Shown: positions 1 to 7,736 of the stretch, piece after piece
How positions within the stretch are numbered: position 1 is the stretch's first letter
How the letters are laid out: each line of letters begins with the position of its first letter
Origin: a virus
Length of the DNA stretch: 42,325 nucleotides
Strand: one strand, 5' to 3'
Virus record (IMG/VR): IMGVR_UViG_3300045241_000231
Span: 1-42,325 of that record
The notes under the pieces: model-generated
Database searches by the model: none
Seen by the model: only the letters and a program-made list of their open reading frames with translations
Told to the model about the DNA's origin: nothing
Translations under genes and position numbers: made by a program

Positions 1-149
1 CTCTTCGCGGCGTAGGCTTGCTTGGGGGAGCTAGGGGGAAGAGGGGGAGATGAAAGAGGGGGTTGGCGTTGGGTGCTCTCGGGCCCACTTCTCCGCGTGG
101 TGCTCCAGCCGCATCGCTTCCCAGGGAGTCGCCTCGAAGTCCTCGTCGC
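1..149. repeat. Left copy of the terminal direct repeat
   Basis: Bases 1-149 recur at 42135-42325. Bases 1-30 match 42135-42164 with one substitution (t at 23, c at 42157). Bases 31-149 match 42207-42325 exactly. The right copy carries 42 extra bases (42165-42206) that are absent here. This shows the contig wraps round. It is either a circularly permuted genome opened by the assembler or a true direct terminal repeat; the mismatch and indel argue against a plain k-mer overlap. Confidence 0.9.
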
Positions 150-252
150 AGATCACGCAGTGGCCCACCCAGACGGCGCTCTCGGCAGCCCAAGTCCAAT
201 AGGAGGCGTTGTGCTCGTGGCTCTTCCGGGTCTCTTCTCGCGGGATCTTCAT
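31..252 (-). CDS. Small Zn-finger-like protein (73 aa), function unknown
   Basis: Product of 73 residues with a CVIC pair at residues 32-35 and histidines at 51, 52 and 60, a plausible C2H2-type zinc site, followed by a Pro/Ser-rich tail. I do not recognise a named family. The start overlaps the stop of the upstream 63-aa gene as ATGA, so the two are probably translated together. The gene lies in the terminal repeat, so its 3' part recurs at 42207-42325 with the same stop. Small zinc-binding proteins are common in phage accessory arms; any DNA-binding role is inference. Confidence 0.7.
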   Translation of the reverse strand: MKIPREETRKSHEHNASYWTWAAESAVWVGHCVICDEDFEATPWEAMRLEHHAEKWAREHPTPTPSFISPSSP

Positions 253-440
253 GAGGCCCCTCGCCTGATTTTCCGGACCTCAGCCGGCGGCACGCCGAGC
301 TCCTTCGACACCCAGAACGTCGACCAGCCGTCCGCGAGAGCAGCCCGGACGGCGTCCGTCTTGCCCATCCAGTGGCGGACCTGGTCACCCTTGGCGAGAG
401 CCGCCAGGGCTATCCGCCCACGGTCTAAGTTTCTCGGCAT
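249..440 (-). CDS. Small helix-turn-helix protein (63 aa)
   Basis: The start was chosen at 440 because GGAGG lies six bases upstream of the ATG; a longer frame to 527 has no such site. Residues ~37-60 (WSTFWVSKELGVPPAEVRKI) look like a helix-turn-helix that probably binds DNA. It is first in a two-gene minus operon and faces the plus-strand packaging operon across a ~600-base control region, so it may regulate the divergent promoters. That role is inferred from position. The fold call rests on pattern only. Confidence 0.7.
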   Translation of the reverse strand: MPRNLDRGRIALAALAKGDQVRHWMGKTDAVRAALADGWSTFWVSKELGVPPAEVRKIRRGAS

Positions 441-900
441 GGTTTCCTCCCGGCCGGCGGTGCCCCGCCTGCCCCTCGCCGCGCTCGGGGGAGGAGCCCT
501 CAAGAGATCCGCCGGTCTGGAGAACATGCGGCGGCAAGTTTCTCCGGAACGTCCCCGCCGTCGACCTCGGGCTTCGAAGCCGGCCAGCCCGACCCCAGCT
601 CTCGGCAGATCACTTGAAGGCTCGCTCGCCGCCCACCTGGCAACGCCCCGAGCCTTGAGCCGGTGCGCTGGAGAGGAGACTGTGCGGCGGGCGGTGGCGC
701 GCTTACCCTACTGCTCGGCCGGTTCCCGCACCAGCGGCCGGGTCGCCTCCTCGCCCAATCTCCACTTCAGAGCACCGACTTACCCGCCTCGTCCTTTGGC
801 CCTGTCGTCCCCCGTTCACTGGAAGAGCCCGGGCTTGCTCTCGGTCCCCCAGGGCGCCGCGGCGGGCGGGGTCCCTGGCGGGTGCTTGTCTCATCGGCCG
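441..900. other. Gene-free divergent region, left part
   Basis: No open frame here has a ribosome-binding site and a plausible protein. The GC-rich sequence gives long random frames on both strands. I saw no clear TTGAC/TANNNT promoter pair for the minus operon that starts at 440. Confidence 0.5.
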
Positions 901-966
901 TCCGGCGGTAGGGATTCGAACCCCCAACCTTCCACTCGGGATGCTCTTCCGTTGGAGCTACGCCGG
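901..966 (-). tRNA. tRNA-like sequence, short and degenerate
   Basis: Read on the minus strand it has a 6-bp acceptor stem (CCGGCG at 966-961 with CGCCGG at 907-902), a D arm with a perfect 4-bp stem (GCTC at 958-955 with GAGC at 946-943), and a canonical T-loop GGTTCGAATCC. The segment between D and T arms is about 6 nt shorter than in a normal tRNA and I cannot fold a standard 5-bp anticodon stem. The seventh acceptor pair is mismatched and no CCA is encoded. It is a decayed tRNA or a tRNA-like element; I assign no anticodon. Confidence 0.55.
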
Positions 967-1009
967 TCCAGCCGCTTCTTTATCTTCCCGCCGATCCGCC
1001 CGGCTGTCT

Positions 1010-1053
1010 ACCCTTATCTCGATTCCGGAATAAGGGTCCGGCCGTGGTAGACT
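1010..1053 (+). promoter_or_regulatory. Inverted repeat plus -10 TAGACT; candidate leaderless promoter
   Basis: ACCCTTAT (1010-1017) and ATAAGGGT (1030-1037) form an 8-bp inverted repeat whose spacer overlaps the palindrome ATTCCGGAAT (1022-1031). Eleven bases on is TAGACT (1048-1053), a good TANNNT -10 box. Exactly six bases then separate it from the ATG at 1060, the geometry of leaderless transcripts. I see no -35 box. The inverted repeat lies where an operator would cover the upstream promoter. Confidence 0.5.
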
Positions 1054-1059
1054 GCCTGT

Positions 1060-1392
1060 ATGGCCCGCTACTCCATCTCCCGGCTGTTCTCCCTCCTGGA
1101 GACCATCCTCGCCAACCAAGAGAAAGAGAGGTCCCTCATGAGCGCGCTTTCCGACGCCGTCAAGTCCCTCACCGCCGCGAACGTCGCCGAGCACGAGGAG
1201 GTGCAGCTCGTGCTCAAGGCGGTCCAGGAGTTCCCCTCGAAGCTTCAGACCGCCATCGACCAGGCCGTCGCGAACGGTGCGAGCGTTGACGACCTCGTTG
1301 GCATTAAGGTCGTCGTCGATCAGCAGGCCGCCGACGCGAAGGCCATGGCCGACGCCCTCGCCGCGCCCGCGCCGACGACCCCAACCGCGTAG
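1060..1392 (+). CDS. Alpha-helical protein (110 aa), unknown; possibly leaderless
   Basis: Acidic, helix-forming protein rich in Ala, Val and Lys with a Pro/Thr/Ala tail (APAPTTPTA), resembling small coiled-coil proteins common near phage head genes; no family is assigned. The ATG at 1060 has no Shine-Dalgarno but lies six bases after a TAGACT -10 box. An internal ATG at 1138 follows GAGAGG and could be the ribosomal start of an 84-aa form (MSALSDAVKS...). Third-position GC is high from 1060, which favours the long form. A hairpin at 1404-1427 follows, so this may be a single-gene transcript. Confidence 0.7.
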   Translation: MARYSISRLFSLLETILANQEKERSLMSALSDAVKSLTAANVAEHEEVQLVLKAVQEFPSKLQTAIDQAVANGASVDDLVGIKVVVDQQAADAKAMADALAAPAPTTPTA

Positions 1393-1403
1393 CTCCTCGC
1401 CCT

Positions 1404-1427
1404 CGGTGCCTTCCGGAGGAGGCACCG
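1404..1427 (+). terminator. Hairpin after the 110-aa gene
   Basis: CGGTGCCT (1404-1411) pairs perfectly with AGGCACCG (1420-1427) around an 8-base loop, 12 bases after the stop codon. No T-tract follows, so it may be a weak terminator or an RNA-stabilising hairpin. Confidence 0.5.
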
Positions 1428-1483
1428 CCTGTCCGGTTCCGGGAATCCCCTCTTGACTTCCGCCGCCGGCCGAGCGCATCCTG

Positions 1484-2032
1484 GTGTCCATGGCTCCTCC
1501 GGCCTCGCTGGAATACCGCTTCGAAGGCGATCCTGCGCGCCAGCTGCTCATCTTCCGGGCGGTCGGCGCGCCGCACGTCCTGCGCGCCCGGATCTTCCAG
1601 GGCCCCTACTCGCGGGAGATCTGGCAGGCGCTCATGTCGCTCAACAACGCGCAGAACCGTCCTTCCCGCCCCGTTGACGCCTTCCTGCCCAAGAGCTTCG
1701 AGCACACCGACAACACCGGAGAGAACCGCCGCAAGATGGTGCTTCAGCCGCTCGGCTCCGGCCGGACGGTCCTCGAATTCGACCAGCAGGTACCGGCGTC
1801 GCTACCGGCGGCCATCCAAACCGCGCTCGCCGAGGTGCGGCCGCTTCCCGATCCGCGGGTGCCGGCCGCAGCCGCGGCAGCCCTACCAGGAGATCCCGAC
1901 CATGAAGAGCATTCAGGGGAACGACAGCGTCTTTCCGTCCGCACCGAAAGACAACCCCGCCCGCGGAAGCGTGGGCGACGTCGGAAGCCTGCCAAAAGCG
2001 TCAAGCTCCAGCATCCTCAGCAGCGTGAGTAA
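1484..2032 (+). CDS. Unknown protein (about 180 aa) ahead of terminase
   Basis: The GTG at 1484 or the ATG at 1490 may start it; neither has a Shine-Dalgarno. TTGACT (1453-1458) lies upstream of a poor -10 (CATCCT). The first ~120 residues look protein-like, with a compact mixed beta/alpha pattern. The last ~45 residues are Arg/Lys/Pro-rich and overlap a second well-initiated frame at 1902, where codon use favours the other frame. The true end may therefore differ, or a frameshift may join the two. No family recognised. It lies in the packaging operon. Confidence 0.5.
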   Translation: MSMAPPASLEYRFEGDPARQLLIFRAVGAPHVLRARIFQGPYSREIWQALMSLNNAQNRPSRPVDAFLPKSFEHTDNTGENRRKMVLQPLGSGRTVLEFDQQVPASLPAAIQTALAEVRPLPDPRVPAAAAAALPGDPDHEEHSGERQRLSVRTERQPRPRKRGRRRKPAKSVKLQHPQQRE

Positions 2033-2045
2033 GGGCGGCAAGTAG
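1902..2045 (+). CDS. Small Ser/Gly-rich protein (47 aa)
   Basis: The ATG follows AGGAG at good spacing. The product is 47 residues, rich in Ser, Lys and Gly with a repetitive SSSSILSSVSKGGK tail. It overlaps the 3' part of the preceding frame by 131 bases. Third codon positions are strongly GC-rich in this frame and less so in the other, so this frame is likely the translated one. Function unknown. The next gene starts 11 bases downstream behind its own AGGAG. Confidence 0.55.
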   Translation: MKSIQGNDSVFPSAPKDNPARGSVGDVGSLPKASSSSILSSVSKGGK

Positions 2046-2056
2046 GAGCGACGACC

Positions 2057-2815
2057 ATGGCGCCCATGCAGAAGTTTCAGACGAAGCCTGCTGCTCGACC
2101 CGCTCAACAGCCGGGCGCCATGCTCCAGCGCGCCCGAGGACTCGCGGTCGGTGGTGCTCAGCCGCGAGCTCTACCGACGAAGCCGATGGCGGCCCCCGGT
2201 GGCGAGCCAGACGCGGACGAGGCTCCGATGGTCTCGGTCGCCGGGCATGCGCCGGTCTTCAACGCGCCCGGGCAGCAGCTCGGGACACTCGGGCCTGGCG
2301 GGCCAGGTCCGCAGAACCTCCAGCCCCCTCCCTCCCCGCCGATCTTTGCCGGCGGCCAGCAGCCAGGCATGCCGCCGAGCATCCCGTTCCCGACCATGGA
2401 CGGCGCCCCTGGCGCCATGCCGCCGCCGGGGGCCGGCCCGGACATCCGCCCCACCGGTCAACACCCGCTCAACCCCGCGGCCGGCGCGCCGGACGGTCTC
2501 CCTCCTGGCATGCAGCTTCCGCCGCAGCTCCAGCAGGCGGTCCAGGCCGGCCGCATAGACCCTCAGCAGGCGTTCGACCGAGCGATGCAGAACCGCGCGG
2601 GCTTCCGCCAGCAGGTGATGGCACAGCAGCAGCCGCCGCCCCAGCAGAACATCCGGAACCTTTCCGACATCTACCGGCGGGGCCTCGCTACGCCGGCCAT
2701 CTCGTGGTCGAAGCCCCTCCCTTCAGGTGATGCTGGCGGCATGGCAACGCTGTCCGGCGCCGCGGCGAGCGGCGGGATCATTCCGCCGGGCGCTGGCGGC
2801 GGTTACAGGTACTAG
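2057..2815 (+). CDS. Pro/Gly/Gln-rich protein (252 aa), unknown
   Basis: The ATG follows AGGAG. The protein is low-complexity: long Pro-, Gly- and Ala-rich tracts with a Gln-rich middle (QLPPQLQQAVQAG and QQQPPPQQN), ending in a Gly-rich GAGGGYRY tail. No domain is visible; most of it is probably disordered. It lies directly before the small terminase. Pro/Gln-rich proteins at this place may be minor virion or packaging accessory proteins, but that is a guess from context. Confidence 0.65.
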   Translation: MAPMQKFQTKPAARPAQQPGAMLQRARGLAVGGAQPRALPTKPMAAPGGEPDADEAPMVSVAGHAPVFNAPGQQLGTLGPGGPGPQNLQPPPSPPIFAGGQQPGMPPSIPFPTMDGAPGAMPPPGAGPDIRPTGQHPLNPAAGAPDGLPPGMQLPPQLQQAVQAGRIDPQQAFDRAMQNRAGFRQQVMAQQQPPPQQNIRNLSDIYRRGLATPAISWSKPLPSGDAGGMATLSGAAASGGIIPPGAGGGYRY

Positions 2816-2817
2816 CC

Positions 2818-3576
2818 TTGCCCCCGATCTGCCCCCAGGCCAGGAAGTACCTCGACTTCCTGGCCGCGCACCCGCACCTCACTCGGATCGAAGCCGAGAA
2901 GGCGATCGGCTCAGGGAAGGGCGCGGCCGAGCGCTGGTCGAAGACCTACGGCGCCGAGTTTCGCAGCGAGGAAGCCACTATCCGCGCCCGCTGGAAGGTG
3001 GCGGAAGCGAAGCGCAAACACGCCGCCAAGCTGATCGCGGAGGGTAAGCTGCCGGCGCCGGGCCAGCCGCGGCCGGAGACCGACTCGCTCGATCCTCGCC
3101 TAGCCGTCTTCCTGGAGCACTACGCGGCGCTCGGCAATCGGACGAAGGCGCTCCAGCGTTGCCGCGAGGAAGGCGTCTCCCTCCAGCTCGAGGACGTCCA
3201 GCTCGCCTCGCGGACGGACCCCGTCTTTCACGAGCGCTACGCCGCGCTGTTCGAGCGCGTGCTCGTGGAGATCGAAGACAGCCAGATCGACAAGGGTCGC
3301 GAGGGGAAGACGCAATCCGCGCTCGCCGTGCTCAAGGCCCACAAGCCCCAGAAGTACGGCAACCGCATGAAGATCACCGTCGAGGGCGGGCTGCAACTCT
3401 CGGTCGGAGACCGCGCGGATGTCGAGGCGAAGAAGGCCGGCGCCGTGCGGAAGTGGCGCCAGCGGGCCGCTGCCAGCGCGGCCGCGCTCCCCGGCGCGCG
3501 CCAGGCGGAGGACATCATCGACGGGCAGCTGGTCGAACAGCTTACCGACGTCGTAGCTAGAGAGGGCGTTAACTGA
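2818..3576 (+). CDS. terS: Terminase small subunit (probable)
   Basis: The likely start is the TTG two bases after the preceding stop. Residues ~1-50 hold a helix-turn-helix-like DNA-binding region; the middle is helical and Lys/Arg/Glu-rich; near residue 180 an HKPQKYGNRMKITVEGG segment resembles the end of the oligomerisation core in many small terminases. It would recognise phage DNA and load the large subunit. The gene lies 85 bases before the large-subunit ATG, and its TGA stop overlaps the ATG of a 29-codon frame (TGATG). Confidence 0.75.
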   Translation: MPPICPQARKYLDFLAAHPHLTRIEAEKAIGSGKGAAERWSKTYGAEFRSEEATIRARWKVAEAKRKHAAKLIAEGKLPAPGQPRPETDSLDPRLAVFLEHYAALGNRTKALQRCREEGVSLQLEDVQLASRTDPVFHERYAALFERVLVEIEDSQIDKGREGKTQSALAVLKAHKPQKYGNRMKITVEGGLQLSVGDRADVEAKKAGAVRKWRQRAAASAAALPGARQAEDIIDGQLVEQLTDVVAREGVN

Positions 3577-3665
3577 TGGGCCGCGCTGCTGCTTTTTGGG
3601 ACCGCTGCTTGTGGTGGCTGGAGGAGCTGCTCTTCATCGAACACCCGCCAGGGATCAAGAGATGA
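3576..3665 (+). CDS. 29-aa mini-ORF bridging terS and terL
   Basis: ATG at 3576 overlaps the TGA of the small terminase, and the frame ends in a TGA (3663-3665) that overlaps the ATG at 3662 of the large terminase (ATGA). The peptide is MGRAAAFWDRCLWWLEELLF followed by IEHPPGIKR, amphipathic and Trp/Leu-rich. It may be a real micro-protein or, more simply, a translational-coupling device passing ribosomes between the terminase genes. No Shine-Dalgarno precedes its ATG. Confidence 0.45.
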   Translation: MGRAAAFWDRCLWWLEELLFIEHPPGIKR

Positions 3666-5392
3666 CGTGGTCCCTCCCCGCCTCGCCGCACCACCGGCTC
3701 TATTCGGAGCTGGAGGCCGAGCTCGACTACCTCGCGGACGCTGACCCGCGCGAGTCCATGCTGCTCTTCCGCGCGGTGGCGGAGACCGACCTCTGGTTCT
3801 TCCAGAAATACGTCTGCTCGCTCGGCTCGTTCCGGATCAAGGACCGCGCGCATCCCCGCTTCGGCGGTCTCTACGTGGATGAGCCCTGGTTCTTCGAGCG
3901 CATGCGGGAGGTGCAAGAGGTTCTTGAGACCCGCCAGAATCGCGTCTGGTTCAAGTGGTTTCGATTCTCGTTCAAGACGACCGCCATCGCGAAGAACGGC
4001 TCTCTCTGGATTCTCGCGCGCGACGAGATGGAAACCATTGCGATCTTCACCCACAAAGTGCAGCAGGTGGGCGAATCGATGGGCGGCGATCTCCTCGACG
4101 AGATCAAGAACAATACGATCCTTCAGGATCACTGGCCGCAGTACCGCAAACTGAAGGAGGCGAGCGACACCCGGATCACACTGGACCGCCCCTCCGGCCC
4201 AAAGGAGCCCTCAATCTCCGTCCTTCCCGTGCTCGGCTCCGCGACGTCTGGTCACTACACGCGGATCTTCAACGACGACGTGACAAACGACGTCATCATT
4301 GAGTCGAAGCAGCTCATCCGCAAGGTGGACCGCCAGCTTAACCGCCAGGAGCCGCTCCGGCACGACGATACGCCGGTGGTCTTCCTGGGCACCGTGTGGG
4401 GCGGCACCGATCCGATGGTGACGCGGGAGCGCGAGTGGTACTTCGAGCGAATCTCCCACCAGCCGGCCTTCCTCGCCGGCAACGTGCCGCAGCTCCGCTC
4501 GAAAGAATTCTTCCTCGACAAGAAAAAGGGCATTCGAGACGACTTCGAGTGGAACGCGCAGTACATGCTCCGGATCGTCTCGCGCGGCGGCCGGTACTTC
4601 CGGGACGACTGGCGCCGGTTCTACCGCTACACCCCGCAGCAGATCGCCGTAGCCATGGGTTCCTCGGTCGGAATCGTGATCGATCCGGCCGGCGGCGAGG
4701 AAGACAGCGACTTTTTCACGATTCGTGTAGCATGCTTCGGTTTCGACCGCAACGTCTACAACCTGGACTTCTGGCGGGAGCGCGAGTTGGGCGAGACGGA
4801 CGTGGAGGATATCCTTTTCGGCACAGTCTCGACGGCCGACGTTGACAACTGGAAGCCGCGGGATGGATTGATCCCCCGCTGGCAGAACACCGATCGGCAC
4901 CTGGTGGTGTGGGTGGAAGAATTTGGCGCGTCCGCGTGGTTGAAGAACTTCCGCCGGGAGGCGAAGCTGCGCAAGGTGGACGTCACCTTCCGGGAGCTGC
5001 CGAAGCTCAACCGCTCGAAGCCCTCGCGCATCCGGTTTCTCCAGGGGCCCTACCGAGACGGCCGAATCTTCGACCCGGTGCCGGTTTCCATGGGCGGCCC
5101 CGGCTTTGGCCATGGCTCGAAGGACGACAGCCGCGACACGCTCGACCAGTACTTCGAGGACGAATACTCGCTTTGGAGCCTGGCCGAAGACAACACCGCC
5201 TACGGCACCGTCAACGATGACGGTCTCGATCCCCTCGCGTGGCTCTTTCAGCCGGAGGTGGTCGAGCGGCTCGCGTGGCCGTTCATCCCGGGCGGCGGCG
5301 CGCCGGGCCTCGGCTGGCCCCATTCCAACGACTTGACCGGCAGCACCTCCGACGGCGTGTTGCCGTCGCAGGCTTCGTGGATGGCGTATTAG
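3662..5392 (+). CDS. terL: Terminase large subunit (ATPase-nuclease)
   Basis: Motor that pumps DNA into the prohead. The ATG at 3662 gives 576 residues, usual for the family; an upstream TTG at 3596 would add 22 residues that overlap the mini-ORF in another frame. Visible parts: a degenerate P-loop region with WFRFSFKTTAIAKNG (residues ~99-113), Walker B RIFNDDV (~201-207), a coupling-type FLGTVWGG (~241-248), and an RNase-H-like nuclease starting VIDPAGG (Asp ~341) with acidic WVEEFGA (~417-423). It is followed by a Zn-ribbon gene and the portal gene, a normal packaging order. Confidence 0.92.
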   Translation: MTWSLPASPHHRLYSELEAELDYLADADPRESMLLFRAVAETDLWFFQKYVCSLGSFRIKDRAHPRFGGLYVDEPWFFERMREVQEVLETRQNRVWFKWFRFSFKTTAIAKNGSLWILARDEMETIAIFTHKVQQVGESMGGDLLDEIKNNTILQDHWPQYRKLKEASDTRITLDRPSGPKEPSISVLPVLGSATSGHYTRIFNDDVTNDVIIESKQLIRKVDRQLNRQEPLRHDDTPVVFLGTVWGGTDPMVTREREWYFERISHQPAFLAGNVPQLRSKEFFLDKKKGIRDDFEWNAQYMLRIVSRGGRYFRDDWRRFYRYTPQQIAVAMGSSVGIVIDPAGGEEDSDFFTIRVACFGFDRNVYNLDFWRERELGETDVEDILFGTVSTADVDNWKPRDGLIPRWQNTDRHLVVWVEEFGASAWLKNFRREAKLRKVDVTFRELPKLNRSKPSRIRFLQGPYRDGRIFDPVPVSMGGPGFGHGSKDDSRDTLDQYFEDEYSLWSLAEDNTAYGTVNDDGLDPLAWLFQPEVVERLAWPFIPGGGAPGLGWPHSNDLTGSTSDGVLPSQASWMAY

Positions 5393-5393
5393 C

Positions 5394-5558
5394 ATGTTTA
5401 TTCGCCAACCGGTCGAAGAATACGGCGTCCACTATTACGTCGCCTGCTCGAACGGCGACTGCGGTTGGAAAGGTGAGCTATTCGAGTGCGTTCACCTGAA
5501 GCATTCTCCTGAGCTTCCTCTTTGCCCGGAGTGCTATGAGCCGGTGGAGGAAGAGTAG
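5394..5558 (+). CDS. Zn-ribbon mini-protein (54 aa)
   Basis: The ATG lies one base after the terminase stop; 54 codons end at a TAG that overlaps the GTG of the portal gene. Four cysteines in two pairs (CSNGDC near residues 18-23 and CPEC near 44-47) form a rubredoxin-like zinc ribbon, with acidic ends. Its place between large terminase and portal suggests it is made in step with packaging proteins and may act at the motor or as a small regulator; that is inferred. It has no strong ribosome-binding site of its own. Confidence 0.75.
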   Translation: MFIRQPVEEYGVHYYVACSNGDCGWKGELFECVHLKHSPELPLCPECYEPVEEE

Positions 5559-7720
5559 TGGAAACCGTCGGTGTCACCCCCAACGAGCAGCCGCAATTCG
5601 GCGAGATCTTCGATGATAAGAAGCTGCTCGATTATTTCTGGCGGAAGTGGAAGGCCGCGGACGCCCACGCGTCGCCGGTTCTGAAAGAGGCCAAACTCCT
5701 CTACGCGATGTACGCCGCGCAGGCTATGCTTGAGCGTGACACCAACTACATCAAAGAGACGTTCCGCCTGCCGATCGAGTTGCCGATCGCCAAGGGGGTG
5801 ATCGACACCGTCGCCGGCATCGCCATGGCGCAGGGGCTTGAGCCCGCCTGGAAAGGGGTAGACCAGGAGGGGATGAGCGGCGAGGTGGACGCCGACTGGC
5901 TTACCCAGGTGGTGAAAAACTGCCGCTCCCGTTGCATGGCTTTCGGCGAGGAGCGGGAGGCGTTCTTCGATAAGCTGATCTCCGGCTACGGCTTCACGGA
6001 CAATCTGCTGGACCTTACCCGCGTGCCGATCCGCCCGCGCACCGAACACGTCGAGATCGACGAGGTGCGGTGGGACCCGGACGCGCGAAAGCCCAACCTT
6101 GAGGACTCCACCTTCTGGATTCGCTTCAAGGATTGGAACCTGGAAGAGGCGCAAGCCCGATGGTCGGCGAAGGCCGAAGAGCTGAAGCTCGCCATTTCTT
6201 CGGGTACCGTCCAGTCGTTCACTCCCACCACCTCCGGCACCTCGCGCTTCTCTCGCTCGACGAACCCGGCGAACAAGGTCCGCGTCTTCGACTTCCAGTA
6301 CAGCCGGTGGCAGACCAAGGTGGTCTACTTCGACCCCGAGACCCAGCAGCGGGCGGACGTCGTAAAGAGCGAGTTCACGAAGAAGCAGGCCGACCTCGAA
6401 AACATTGCCAAGGCGCAGATGACCGCCTACGCCGGCCAGGTCCAGCAAGCGCAGGCCGCCGGACTCCAGGAGCCGGAGCCTCCCCAGGTGGCACCGCGGA
6501 TCACCGAGTTCTGGGAGTACCAGAGCCCCGTCTGGTACCGCGCTTACGTGGTGGGCAACTCGAAGGAGAGCAAGGGGCTCGTCCTCTCGCACGAGGCGAT
6601 CTCCGTGAACGAGCCCACGCTCAAGTGCGATACGGGTTTTGCCTGGAAGGACCCAGAGGCCGGCACGACGCGGTTTTTCGGCCTGATGCGCGTGGTCGCC
6701 GACGCTCAGCTCTACCTCAACCGGGCGATGTCTGAATGGCTGGAGATCATGGCGCGCGGCGTCAAGGGTGGCGGCTTCATTCCCAAGGGCGCCCTGGGCA
6801 ATATGAAAACCGTCGACGAGTTCCTGAAGGACGCCGCCAAGCCGGGCTTCTGGCACGTGGTGGAGGACGGCTACGAGGGGCGCATTCAGTTCAACCCCAC
6901 CCAAGCCGTGCCCGCGGGCTTCCGCGAGATCTTCCAAATGATGATCGAGATGTTCGGCCGGCTGACGGGCGTCACCGAGTGGCTCCAGGGCACCGGCACT
7001 GCGGACCGCGCCAACGTCCTCGTGAGCAACATGCAGGAGCAGGGCCAACAGATGCTCGCCCCGATTTTCTCGCCCCACAAGATGCAGATCACGAACAACG
7101 GCAAGATCATGGCCGCCATCGCGCTCCGCCACCTGCCCGCGCGGGAGCTCGACCGTATCCTCGGCCCGCAGCAGGTGGAAGGCGTCACCCACGAGAAGGA
7201 CCCCCAGACCGGTCAGCTCATGCCGGTCATGAGCGACCAGGTGGGACCGGACGGCCAGCCGGTGCCGGTTACGCCGGGTCTGCTGCTCAAGGACGCCGAC
7301 CTGCTGGAATACGACGTCGTGGTAGACGTCGCCGTCGCCACGCCAACGCAGCGCGCCGTTGCCTCGCAGTGGTGGAGCGACCAGGGCACCCTCGCGACGT
7401 TCCTCCAGAACGGCGCCCCCCCGAAGATCATCCTTCCCGAGGTGGTGGAGATCTCGCCGATGCCGGGCGTCCGCGCGAAGAAGATGGCCGACGCGCTCCG
7501 CGCCTACTTTGAGCAGCAGGAGCAGCAACAGACCGACCAGGGCATTATCGACGCCATGAACATCAAGGTGCAGACCGACCCGAACGGCGCGATGCAGCTC
7601 CTCCAGCAAATCGCGCAGGAGGTCCAGAGACAGATTTCTGGTACGGGCGGGCAACAACCCGCAGGTGGACAGCAACCCCCGGCCCAGAGCAGCGGCCAGG
7701 CGCAGGGAGCGCCGGCCTGA
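5558..7720 (+). CDS. Portal protein, P22 gp1-like
   Basis: Dodecameric head-vertex ring through which DNA passes. At 720 residues it matches the P22 portal (about 725). The GTG start overlaps the preceding TAG by one base. An N-terminal helical segment (LLDYFWRKWKAAD) is followed by a stretch typical of the P22 type, where EIDEVRWDPDARKPNLEDS sits before a charged FKDWNLEEA helix near residues 165-195. The C-terminus is Gln/Gly/Ala-rich (long QQEQQQ and GGQQPAGGQQ tracts), as in portals with a barrel tail. It lies after terL and before the scaffold candidate. Confidence 0.9.
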   Translation: METVGVTPNEQPQFGEIFDDKKLLDYFWRKWKAADAHASPVLKEAKLLYAMYAAQAMLERDTNYIKETFRLPIELPIAKGVIDTVAGIAMAQGLEPAWKGVDQEGMSGEVDADWLTQVVKNCRSRCMAFGEEREAFFDKLISGYGFTDNLLDLTRVPIRPRTEHVEIDEVRWDPDARKPNLEDSTFWIRFKDWNLEEAQARWSAKAEELKLAISSGTVQSFTPTTSGTSRFSRSTNPANKVRVFDFQYSRWQTKVVYFDPETQQRADVVKSEFTKKQADLENIAKAQMTAYAGQVQQAQAAGLQEPEPPQVAPRITEFWEYQSPVWYRAYVVGNSKESKGLVLSHEAISVNEPTLKCDTGFAWKDPEAGTTRFFGLMRVVADAQLYLNRAMSEWLEIMARGVKGGGFIPKGALGNMKTVDEFLKDAAKPGFWHVVEDGYEGRIQFNPTQAVPAGFREIFQMMIEMFGRLTGVTEWLQGTGTADRANVLVSNMQEQGQQMLAPIFSPHKMQITNNGKIMAAIALRHLPARELDRILGPQQVEGVTHEKDPQTGQLMPVMSDQVGPDGQPVPVTPGLLLKDADLLEYDVVVDVAVATPTQRAVASQWWSDQGTLATFLQNGAPPKIILPEVVEISPMPGVRAKKMADALRAYFEQQEQQQTDQGIIDAMNIKVQTDPNGAMQLLQQIAQEVQRQISGTGGQQPAGGQQPPAQSSGQAQGAPA

Positions 7721-7736
7721 CCCGAGGAGGTTTCAC

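Noticed and set aside
22-1050. A 342-codon plus frame over the left end
   Set aside because: No ribosome-binding site, Arg/Pro/Ser-rich random sequence, antisense to two well-supported minus genes and crossing the tRNA-like element.
1453-1482. TTGACT with CATCCT as a promoter
   Set aside because: The -10 lacks the first T and A at consensus places; kept only as a weak possibility in the gene note.
4211-5395. A 394-codon minus frame
   Set aside because: Opposite the large terminase; same codon-shadow pattern.
5534-7675. A 713-codon minus frame
   Set aside because: Antisense shadow of the portal gene; such long frames are usual opposite GC-rich coding DNA.
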